From: a virus
Length of the DNA stretch: 50,807 bases
IMG/VR virus record: IMGVR_UViG_3300028577_000015
Coordinates: 1-50,807 of that record
Direction: 5' to 3' (one strand)
Every line of letters begins with the position of its first letter. The stretch's first letter is position 1. The notes under the pieces were generated by a model. That model was not told the DNA's origin, made no database searches, and saw nothing but the letters and a program-made list of their open reading frames with translations. This document shows, one piece after another, positions 15,004 to 23,900 of the stretch. The position numbers and the translations under genes were made by a program.

Positions 15004-15702
15004 ATGGCTCGCAAACGCATATGCTCAGTCGATGGCTGCGGCAACCCCACGCAAGGGGCTGGCTATTGCTCTGGTCACTACAAGCGACTGCTAAGATACG
15101 GCGATCCGCTAGGTCGCCCCAAATTCAAGAACGGCGGCAAATGTCTGGTCGGCGGGTGTCTCGGAGTGGCGCGTTCAAAGGGGATGTGCCGTCGCCACTT
15201 TTTGAGGTTCAAGGATCACGGCGATCCGTTGGCTGGCCGGACGCCTGAAGGCGTTCCCGAAGCGTGGCTCCGATCCCATGCGACGCACGACGAACCGGGT
15301 TGTCTTATCTGGCCTTTTAGCAAGGGCAAAAAATACGGGCACGTCACGTTTGACGGACGAAAGACGACGCCCCACCGCGCAATGTGCGAGTTGGTGAATG
15401 GGCCGCCACCATCCGCCTCTCATGAGGCTGCGCATGACTGCGGAAAAGGCCACGAGGGTTGTGTCCACCCGGGCCATCTACGCTGGGACACGTCGAAGGG
15501 AAACCACGCCGACAGGTTGATCCACGGCACGCACACTCGCGGCGAGCGCAACGGCTGGGCAAAACTGGACCGCGAGAATGTCAGAGAGATTCGCCGCCTA
15601 CACGGTGTCGTGAAAATGAAGGAGATTGCCGAACGGTTCGGCGTTCACATCGGCACCGTCGAGAAGATCATTGCCGGTCGCGCGTGGGCTTGGCTGGACT
15701 AG
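15004..15702 (+). CDS. Free-standing HNH homing-type endonuclease
   Basis: The product has 232 residues, starting at ATG after GGAGGGG. Two Cys-x4-Cys-type zinc fingers near the N-terminus (Cys-Ser-Val-Asp-Gly-Cys and Cys-Leu-Val-Gly-Gly-Cys, each with a later Cys/His pair) precede an HNH domain at about 125-175: His-Arg-Ala-Met-Cys-Glu-Leu-Val, then Cys-x-x-Gly-His and Cys-Val-His-Pro-Gly-His-Leu, and Gly-Asn-His-Ala-Asp. The C-terminal 45 residues are a helix-turn-helix (Lys-Leu-Asp-Arg-Glu-Asn-Val and Ile-Ala-Glu-Arg-Phe-Gly-Val). Such proteins cut DNA near their own insertion site and spread by homing. The preceding gene looks intact. Confidence 0.85.
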   Translation: MARKRICSVDGCGNPTQGAGYCSGHYKRLLRYGDPLGRPKFKNGGKCLVGGCLGVARSKGMCRRHFLRFKDHGDPLAGRTPEGVPEAWLRSHATHDEPGCLIWPFSKGKKYGHVTFDGRKTTPHRAMCELVNGPPPSASHEAAHDCGKGHEGCVHPGHLRWDTSKGNHADRLIHGTHTRGERNGWAKLDRENVREIRRLHGVVKMKEIAERFGVHIGTVEKIIAGRAWAWLD

Positions 15703-15934
15703 GCGTCTCGTTCGCCGCAATAAGCGCGGCCATGAAGAGCATCAGGCAGCGGTGCGAGGCTTTCAGCGCGGTGTCTCCGCGCGTCGTCTGACCGGTCAGC
15801 GGCTCGAGCTCGAACGCCATCCTGTGCAGGACGTCCTGAACTTCCATGTCTGATAGCGGGGCGGTCTTGGGGCGCGGCTTGTCGTCCAAGCTCTTCTCCA
15901 GCGGTGGTCGCCCCACGCAACCGGCGGAGACCAT
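15668..15934 (-). CDS. Possible antisense gene in the head-tail region
   Basis: This leftward frame gives 88 residues from the ATG at 15934, or 73 from TTG at 15889, which has GGAG six bases upstream and is my preferred start. Residues after the Met-Glu-Val-Gln-Asp-Val-Leu-His block form a plausible amphipathic helix and a hydrophobic helix (Cys-Leu-Met-Leu-Phe-Met-Ala-Ala-Leu-Ile). It has a better protein-like composition than the plus frames here. It overlaps the end of the HNH gene by 35 bases. Being opposite to a 28-kb rightward region is unusual; it may be a passenger with the endonuclease, or a chance frame. Confidence 0.4.
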   Translation of the reverse strand: MVSAGCVGRPPLEKSLDDKPRPKTAPLSDMEVQDVLHRMAFELEPLTGQTTRGDTALKASHRCLMLFMAALIAANETPSPAKPTRDRQ

Positions 15935-15939
15935 AGACC

Positions 15940-16356
15940 ATGACCGACGCCGTCGAAACCACGATTACCAAGCTGTTGATGGACAGGCTGCTTGCCTTTG
16001 CCTCCGCGCAGTCCCTGCAGGTTGCCTGGCCGAACCTGGCCTTCGATCCGCCGGCGGCGACCTACCTGAAGGCGGACCTTCTGTGGAACCGCAAGAACAA
16101 CATCGGGATCCCCGATGACAGCACGACCGAGCATCGCGGAATCTTCCAGGTGACTGTGATCGCCTCGGCGAATTCCGGCATCGTCTCTCCGACCAACGTC
16201 GCTGGCGCCATCGTCTCGCAGTTCAGTCGAACCGCATCAATGTCGCTCGGCAGCCTGGCCGTCGTCGTCGACTCCGAGCCCTCGCTTGGACCCATGCCGC
16301 AGGCCGCCGACCGCTTTCGGATACCGGTGTCGATCCCGTTTTACGCCTTCAACTGA
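15940..16356 (+). CDS. Tail terminator-like protein (DUF4128)
   Basis: The product has 138 residues. The start has a purine-rich GGAG 11 bases upstream. The layout of an N-terminal helix, a segment rich in Ala/Pro and the block Gly-Ile-Phe-Gln-Val-Thr-Val, and an ending in Arg-Ile-Pro-Val-Ser-Ile-Pro-Phe-Tyr-Ala is that of DUF4128 tail-terminator proteins, which cap the tail tube and join it to the neck. It is followed by a 76-base gap and the tail tube gene. Confidence 0.75.
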   Translation: MTDAVETTITKLLMDRLLAFASAQSLQVAWPNLAFDPPAATYLKADLLWNRKNNIGIPDDSTTEHRGIFQVTVIASANSGIVSPTNVAGAIVSQFSRTASMSLGSLAVVVDSEPSLGPMPQAADRFRIPVSIPFYAFN

Positions 16357-16432
16357 ATTCCCGGCATCCGACCGGGATAACACCCCCTCGCGTCCTGCGT
16401 GGGGTCTCTTGCCATGACAAAGGAGCACCCCC

Positions 16433-16933
16433 ATGGCCATCCACAAAACTGCTGGCGCGAAGGTCTACATTCTGACGACTGCCGTCGACCCGAACGTCAT
16501 CAACGCCTACGGCACTGACGCCTCGGCGATCGCGTACTTCACCGCCCTGAGCGGTTGGATCGAGATCGAGGAAGTCGAGAACCTCGGCAGCATCGGCGAC
16601 CAGTCCAACCCGATCAACTTCACCTCGATCAACAACCGCCGCACCCGCGCCCTCAAGGGTCCGCGTGATGCGGGCACGCACCAGATCGTCTGCGGTCGTG
16701 ATCCGCTCGCAGCCGGGCAGATCGCGATGATGACGGCGCAGGCGACTGACTACAACTTCCCGTTCCGCGTCACCCTGGCGGACATCCCGCCGGGCACCAC
16801 CACGCCGACGCAGATGTACTACGCCGGCATGGTGATGTCGGACCCGACGAACCTGGCCGACGTGAACGCGGTCACGCGCCGCGACTTCAACGTCAAGATC
16901 AACACGAAGCTGTACGAAATTGCTGCCGTCTGA
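16433..16933 (+). CDS. Major tail tube protein
   Basis: The product has 166 residues behind AAGGAG. It has the repeated beta strands, Asn-Leu-Gly-Ser-Ile-Gly-Asp (about 50-56), Ala-Leu-Lys-Gly-Pro-Arg-Asp-Ala-Gly (about 73-81) and the late Gly-Met-Val-Met-Ser motif of alphaproteobacterial phage tail tube proteins. It stacks as hexameric rings around the tape measure. An excellent terminator follows, consistent with a highly expressed monocistronic message. Confidence 0.85.
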   Translation: MAIHKTAGAKVYILTTAVDPNVINAYGTDASAIAYFTALSGWIEIEEVENLGSIGDQSNPINFTSINNRRTRALKGPRDAGTHQIVCGRDPLAAGQIAMMTAQATDYNFPFRVTLADIPPGTTTPTQMYYAGMVMSDPTNLADVNAVTRRDFNVKINTKLYEIAAV

Positions 16934-16946
16934 TCGCTGACACGAC

Positions 16947-16977
16947 CGCCGGCCGTCTCACAAACGGCCGGCGTTTT
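16947..16977 (+). terminator. Terminator after the tail tube gene
   Basis: A perfect ten-base stem CGCCGGCCGT (16947-16956) and ACGGCCGGCG (16964-16973) with a seven-base loop is followed by TTTTC. It probably limits expression of the downstream chaperone and tape-measure genes relative to the tube protein. Confidence 0.85.
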
Positions 16978-17000
16978 CTCGCGCAACAGAGAGAGGAACA

Positions 17001-17456
17001 ATGGAAAAGCCAGCCACCAAGGCCGACGATGCGTTCGATATCGGCGCGCTTCAGGCAGCCGACACCGCTGTGATGTTCGTAGTTTTCAATGGCGCCCGGA
17101 CGAAATGGGCCTGGACGTTCGCCGGCCCCGGGCATCCGAAGGCGGTGGCGCAGAGCGCCCGTCTCGCTCGGGAGCGCGCGAAGCGAGAAGCCATGCAGGA
17201 GGCGGCTCGCGTCAACGGCCGCAAGTGGAAGCCGGAAGCGAAGTCGGATGACGACACCAAGGTGTCCAACGTCGAGTTCATCCTCGAGCGCCTGATCACT
17301 TGGAACACGATGCCGTTCAACGGCAAGCCCTACGAGTTCAGCCCGGAGAATGCCCGCGCGATTCTGATGAACGACAGCATGGTCGGCCTGATGATCCAGG
17401 CCCTGCAGTTCATCGGCGACGACGATGCTTTTATAAAGGGCTCGGCGACCAGCTAA
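17001..17456 (+). CDS. Tail assembly chaperone, upstream (G-like) part
   Basis: The product has 151 residues behind GAGAGG. It is a helical protein with an Arg/Ala-rich helix (about 53-70) and an acidic stretch before the end; the last codons read through the frameshift site at 17429 and stop at 17456. By order (tube, chaperone, tape measure) it corresponds to lambda gpG, which coats the tape measure during tail assembly. A -1 frameshift at 17429-17434 would add the C-terminal domain encoded to 17908. Confidence 0.75.
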   Translation: MEKPATKADDAFDIGALQAADTAVMFVVFNGARTKWAWTFAGPGHPKAVAQSARLARERAKREAMQEAARVNGRKWKPEAKSDDDTKVSNVEFILERLITWNTMPFNGKPYEFSPENARAILMNDSMVGLMIQALQFIGDDDAFIKGSATS

Positions 17457-17471
17457 GGGCGCACGCCGAGC
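17428..17471 (+). promoter_or_regulatory. Programmed -1 frameshift signal (slippery site plus stem)
   Basis: The G-like frame runs Ala-Phe-Ile-Lys through GCT TTT ATA AAG. A four-T run at 17429-17432 lets the Phe tRNA re-pair on TTT one base back, so the next codon becomes TAT in the -1 frame. Five bases past this site lies a perfect eight-base stem GCTCGGCG (17440-17447) and CGCCGAGC (17464-17471) with a 16-base loop, at typical pseudoknot/stem spacing. The -1 frame is open to 17908 and has no usable start codon in the overlap, so a frameshift is the simplest way to make it. Confidence 0.75.
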
Positions 17472-17908
17472 GCGCCTTCGCCCTCGACGCCTTCGTCGAG
17501 GGGCGCACTCAACGGGACCGGCTGGAATCCCAACTTGAGCGAGCCGAAGAGTATCTCGCCAAAGGGATAAAGGTCGACGAGGCCAAGGCCCGGGTCGCCG
17601 CACTGCAGGCCGACCTGGTCGTGCCGCCGTTCCCGGTGGCGATGGCCTACCTCTGGAAGGCCTACATGCGGCTCCGGCGCCGCAAGTCGATGGGCTTCAA
17701 CGGCCTCAACAAGATCGAATGGCCGGACATCGACGCCTTCATGCGGGCCTCCCGGTTTCCGCTCGCGCCGTGGGAAATCGAGATCATCGAAGACCTCGAC
17801 GACATCTACTGCAGGGTCTCGGCGGACATCCGCGCCGGAACGGCCGGCACCGCCAGCCAGTCCGACACAGCCATCGCCGACAGCTTGAAGAGTGTCGCGA
17901 AACAGTAG
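17429..17908 (+). CDS. Tail assembly chaperone, frameshift extension (T-like)
   Basis: This -1 frame has no ATG, GTG or TTG start before the chaperone stop; it is expected as the C-terminal 158 residues of a GT-type fusion of about 302 residues. It has a long charged helix (Gln-Arg-Asp-Arg-Leu-Glu-Ser-Gln-Leu-Glu), then Val-Pro-Pro-Phe-Pro-Val-Ala-Met-Ala-Tyr-Leu-Trp and Ile-Glu-Trp-Pro-Asp-Ile-Asp-Ala-Phe-Met, features of tail chaperone T domains. In lambda the GT form recruits the tube protein to the tape measure. It ends ten bases before the tape-measure start. Confidence 0.75.
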   Translation, partial: FYKGLGDQLRAHAERAFALDAFVEGRTQRDRLESQLERAEEYLAKGIKVDEAKARVAALQADLVVPPFPVAMAYLWKAYMRLRRRKSMGFNGLNKIEWPDIDAFMRASRFPLAPWEIEIIEDLDDIYCRVSADIRAGTAGTASQSDTAIADSLKSVAKQ

Positions 17909-17918
17909 GGAGGCCGCC

Positions 17919-20900
17919 GTGGAAGACATCGCCTCCCTTGGTCTGTCGATCGACAGCAGTCCGCTCACCGAGACCAACCGCCAGCTCGACAAGTTTCCCG
18001 CGTCAGCCGGCGCTGCGGAACGTTCCGCCAAGAGTCTCGGTGATGCTGTCGCTGCGGCGTCAGCCAAGGCCGTGGCCGCAACCGGCGCGCAGGCCGCAGC
18101 GATGGACGCGGCCGTCGCGAACGTCACGCGCGGCCGCACTCAGTACGACATCATGGGCGCGAGCGTGACCAAGGCCGCCGCCGCCATGGACACGATCGTT
18201 CAGAAGTCTGCCGGCATGCGGGCGCTCTCCGACGCCATCGACGCCGCATCAGTGAAGAACACGAAGCTGGCCGCAAGCACGGCCCAGGCCGCGAGCGCCT
18301 TGCCGGCGGTTGCCGCATCGGCGGCCGCAACGCAGGCCAAAGTCGACGCCGCGACGGTTGCGGTCAACAAACTGTCGGACGCCCTGGCCTTCGGTTCATC
18401 GCGAACCGTAGGCAAGGCGGCAGAGAGTGCCGGCACCGCCCTCGTCGGCGTGCTGGGACCGATCGGCTTGGTCGTTGCTGGCACGGTTGCCGCCGCGGCG
18501 GCCTATGCTGTTCTGGTGGTCGAAGCAGCCAAGGTCAGCGACGCCCTGGCCGAACAGCAGCGTCGCCTCGGCACCTTGCTGGGCTCACAAAATCAGGCAG
18601 CGGCTGCCTACAAGGATATCGCGGGCTTCGCCTCCGCGGTTGGGATCAGCGTTGGCGATGCCACGGAGAAGTTCGTCGCCTTCGCGCGCGCCGGCCAGGC
18701 TGTCGGCGCCGTGCGGCAGAACATCATCGATATCACCTCGGTGGCGGAGAAGCTGACGCAGCTATCCGGAGCCAACCCCGCCGAGGGCGGCGCGGCCCAG
18801 CAGGCTCTTGCCGGCATGCTGAAGGACAGCGTGGTCAGCGCCGCGCAGCTCACCACCGTGCTCGACAACGTCCCTCAGATCGTCGGGAAGATCGCAGACG
18901 GCCTCGGCGTGTCGGTCACGCAGCTCCGCCTCATGGCGCAGCAGGGCGACCTCTCCAACAAGCAGGTGTTCGATGCCCTGCTGTCGCAGACCAAGGCGGT
19001 CGACGCCGAGTTTGCGCAGATGCCGAAGTCGATCGGCAGCACGTTTCGGAGCCTTGGAGACGATCTCGGGCAGCTGTTGATTCGCTTTGCCAACCTCTTG
19101 CCGCTGGTGCGGGAATACCGGTCGGCCATCGAATTGGCGGCGGTGGCGGCGAAGGCGCTGAACGACGCCACCAAGCAGGAGACGCCTGCGCAGGTCATCG
19201 CGCGGACGGTGCCGCTGATGGGGACTGGCGCGGCCATTGATACGCGCGGTCGCGATGTCCTTGGTATTGGTCAGATGTCGCCGGCGGCCAGCGCTGCCGC
19301 CAGCGCAGAGGCCGCAAAGCAAGCGCAGAAGGAATTCTCTGCTGCCATCGCCCAAATGATGGCCGACTTCGAAGACCAGCAGGGCGCTGCGTCGACCGCC
19401 GTGCAGAAGCTCGCCGCCCAGGCCATCCTCGATGCTGTCGCGATCGCCGACAAGCTCGACGCCGCGTCCGCGAGCATGAAGGAGTTCCAGCGGCAGACCG
19501 AGACGGCGAAGAAGGGTCTCGACGCCATCCAGGGCGGCTTCTCCGGTTTGGATTCCGCGACGGCCGTGCAGCAGACCAAGAGCCTCACGGATGCGCTGCA
19601 GCTCCTGCAGGACAAGTCGCTGGAAGCCACGACGGCATACGGAAAGGCGCTTGATGCTCTCGCCCAACACGGGCAGCAGAGCGAGCTCGGCATGACGCCG
19701 GGCCAAATCGCCACGCAGGCGCAGGTCAAGACGCTCACCCTGTCGCAGCCAGGCATCCCGACCGAGGCCGCGCAGGGAATTGTGACCGCGCAGCAAGGCC
19801 AGATGCTCGACGACATGATCCAGAAGCAGGGTCGCGAGCTCATCGTTCAGACGGCCATTACGCAGGCGCTGAGGGGCGGAAAGGCCGCCGCCGACGAGGC
19901 CGCTGTCGCCATGCAGGTGCTTGGCATCGCATTCGAGCAGCTCGGCACACTGACGCCCGAACTGCAGGTCAAGCTCGACGTGCTAGCCCAGACGCTGGGT
20001 GACATCAAGCAACAGGCCCGCGAACAGGCGACGATCGAGGCCTCCAAGCCGCTGGAAGATGACCTCGCGGCGATTGCGGCGGCGATGAAGGTGGTCGAGC
20101 AGGGCAGCTACGCTATGAAGCTCGCCCAACAGCAGGCCAGGTCCGCGCTCTCGGATAATGGGACCGGCGGCCTGCAGCTGGAAGTCTTCAACGCCCAGCA
20201 GGCTTTGACCGATGCCGCGACGCTGAAGAACCTGAGCGACCAACTCGATCTCACGAAGAAGCTGGCCGCCGCCGCCGGCGACGTGGCCGCGCAAAAGAAG
20301 ATCCAGCTGGATTACGACATCAAGCAAGCTCAGATGAACGCGGCGCCCGGGGCGGCAGCTGGCATCGACCAGAATATGCGGGACCAGGCCGCCGCGAAGC
20401 AGACTCTCGACCTGGCCAACGGTTCGGCCGAGATGCAGCGGCAGCTCGACCTCACCAAGCAGCAGACCGACCTGGTGCGCAACGGCTCGGCCGACTACGC
20501 CGCCCAGCTCGCCATGATGCAGAAGCGGAACGAGCTCGAACAGAAGTTCGGCGACATCTCGCAAAACACAGAGGCGCAGCGCCAGATCGACCTGGCCGGA
20601 GAGCAGGCCCGCGCCAACGTCGACCTCCAGCGCGCCCAGGATGCCGCCGCGCACACGAAGCAGATCTGGCAGAACGCCTACGACAATATCCAGAGCGCCA
20701 TCGGCGATGCGTTCTACAACGCCTTTAGCACCGGCGTGTTCAACGCCAAGTCGGCCGCCGACGCGATGAAGCAGATTTTCCTTCGCACGCTGGCGGAGAT
20801 CGCCGCCGCTGCAATCATTCGCCCGATCGTCCAGCCGATCTTCGCGGCCGGTCAGTCGGCCGGCATCATCCCGAACGGCGTCGGCGGTACGTCGGGCATC

Positions 20901-23900
20901 GGTTCTGGCGGTGGCGGTCTCGGCATGCCGAGCATCGGTGGCACCGGCGCGACCAGCTGGATGGGCGATTTCGGCTCTTGGCTCAACACGCCGTTCATCA
21001 GCGCGTTCGCTCCAGCAGTCCCGGCCGGCGGATATACCGATGTCGGTTCGCTCATCAGCGCGCAGAACCTGGGACAAGGTCTGACGCCGCTCGGTGCGTT
21101 CGCCGGCGCCGCGTCCATCGGCCTGGGCGCCTATAACCTGATCAACTCCAAGTCGGCGGGCGGTGCCATCGGCGGCGCGGCCAGCATCCTCGGCGGCGGC
21201 CTCGGTATCGCTGGCGCGTTGGCGCCTGCGGCTCTCGGCGGGCTGCTCGGCCCGATCGGCATGGGCATCGGCCTGCTCGGCGCCTTCCTGCCCGGACTCC
21301 TGGGCGGCAACACTCCGCCTCCGCCAAAGGTGATGGCGACGGGCGGACTCAACTTCAACGCCGGGAAGTGGAACTACAACGGCAGCGAATACAACGGCGG
21401 GCAGGGCCTCGGCGGCACGCTCGGCGGCGTCGGCGGCACGATGAAGAGCCTCATGGACGCGGCCGGCGTCACGAGCCTCACGTCGTCGAATTCGTTGAAC
21501 TACCAGACGCTCTCGCAGGGTCAGTTCTCCAACGCCACCACGTTCGTCAACGGGATGCAGTGGGGGCAGGGCAGTGGCAACGACGCCGGCCTCGACACGG
21601 CGGCCGCTCACATCGCGCACATGATCATGATGGAGCCCGGCAGCGGCATCTCCGACCTGATGCGCCAAGGGCTCGGCAACTATGGCCAGCAGAACCTCGA
21701 CCACGCGTTCTCGACGCAGGAGTTGAGCACGGCGGTGTCCGAGCTGAAGGCGCTCGATACCACCATGAAGGATCTCGGCCGCACCATCACGCCAGCCGAG
21801 ACGGCGCTCAAGCAGATCGACGATCAGTTCAAGGCCCTCACCGACACGGCCACGAAGTACGGGCTCGACACCACGAAGATTGATAGCGAGCAAGCGAAGG
21901 CCAGCACGAAGGTTGCCACCGACTTTGCCGACGGCATCCAGCGCCAGATCGACGACATGTCGGACCCGACAAAGGGCCTCCTGTCCGACCTCGACAAAGC
22001 CAAGCAAGACGCGATCGACAACAACAACTACATCCTCGCCAACGTCGTCGGTGCGCAGGACCAGATTGCCAATATCGAAGCGCTGTATGGCGCCAAGCGC
22101 GCGGCGATCGTCGAGGCTGCCGCCAAGCAGGCGCAGGCCTATTGGGACACGCTCGCCCAGGGCCAATCGGCGGTCTGGAGCACCACCGATCCGACGCGGG
22201 CGCAGTTCGCGGCGCTCAACACGAGTTATGCGAAGGATTACGCGGCCGCATGGAGCGCAGGCGGCAGCGTCGACGGGCAGGGTCCGACCGACAAAACACT
22301 CGCGCTCACGGACCTGGCCGACCAGACGTATCACGCGCAGCGCGACAAGCTGGTCGGCGATTTCATTGGCGGCCTCGAAGCGGGCATCACGCAGCTCAAC
22401 GATCCGATGCGCGCGCAGCTTGACGCGCTGGCCAAGACGCGCGACGCCAACCTGCTGTCGGCTGCCGCGATCAAGGATGCCACCGGCAACACCGAGGCGC
22501 TGACCGTCGCTCAACAGTCCTACGACAAGTCGGTCGCCAAGCTCGCCGACGACTTCGTGTCCGGCCTCGCCACGTCGCTGACCGCGCTCGTCGACCCGAT
22601 GCGCAGCACGATCGATGGTCTCCAGAAGCAGCGCGACACCAACATGGTCGCCGCCCAGGCCATCGCCGATGCTACGGGCCGCACCGATGCGTTGACCGCC
22701 GCGACGGCGCTCTACAACGCCCAGATCGCCAAGACGGCCGGCGATTTTACGAAGGGCCTCAACAGCCAGGCGCTCGGCATCACGGACCCCGTGGCGGCGC
22801 AAAAAGCGACCGCCGCCGATCAGTTCGCGGCGAACACCCTGGCGGCTCAGGCGATCAAGGATGCCACGGGAAGCACGGACGCTCTGACGGCCGCCAGCGC
22901 GCTCTACGATGCCCAACTGAAACAGATCGCGAAGTCCGTCGCCGACACGCAGCGCGGATATGACACTTTCACCACGGGCCTCGCCAGCCAGCTCACCTCG
23001 CTCACCGATCCGATGACGGGCCAGATCGATGCGCTGAAGGCGTCTCGCGACGCCAACATCCTCCAGGCCGAGACGATCCGCGATGCTACCGGCGACACGA
23101 CGGCGCTGACAGCGGCGACCGCGCTCTATAGCGGTCAGATCGCCAAGCTCGCGAAAGACTTCACGGACGGGATTGCCGATCAGAAACTGGCCATTGACAA
23201 CCCGATGGCGGCCCAGCTTGCCGGGTTCGCGAAGACGCGAGACGCCAATGTGCTGGCGGCCTCGGCGCTCGGTATCGGCAGCGGCGCCGCCATCGATCTC
23301 TACAGCGCCCAGGTCAATAAGACGGTCGGTGATTTCGTCAAGGGCCTGTCCGACCAGCTCCTGGCCCTGCAAGACCCCATGGCCGCACAGATCAAAGGCC
23401 TGGCCGATCAGCGTGATGCGAATGTACTGGCCGCAAACGCGATCAAGGACGCCACTGGCCAGACCGATGCACTGACCGCGGCCAACGATCTCTATACCAA
23501 CCAGGTCAAGAAGCTGCTGTCCGACCAAGTCAAAAGCCTGGCTGACCAGAAGCTTGCCGTCGACAACCCCATGGCGGCGCAGTTGGCCGGCTTCGCCACG
23601 ACGCGCGATGCGAACCTCAAGATCGGCCAGGCGCTGCTCGCCGCGACCGGCGACAGCTCGGCCGTCGATGGTGCCAACGCGCTTTACAATTCGCAGGTCA
23701 CCAAGACGACCGGCGACTTCATCAAGAGCCTCGGCGACCAGATCACCACGCTGAATAGTCCGGTGCAGGCGCAAATCCAGGCGCTCGATGATGCTTACAC
23801 CGCCAACCTGAAGGCCGGCCAGGCGATCAAGGACACGACCGGCGACACCACGGCCCTGACGCTGGCCACGACCTTGCATGGCGATGCGATCGCCAAGATC

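Noticed and set aside
19983-23879. Open frame of 1298 codons on the minus strand opposite the tape measure
   Set aside because: The frame mirrors strong G/C third-position bias and the repeat array; its product is Arg/Gly/Leu-rich with no fold, and the plus-strand gene is well supported.
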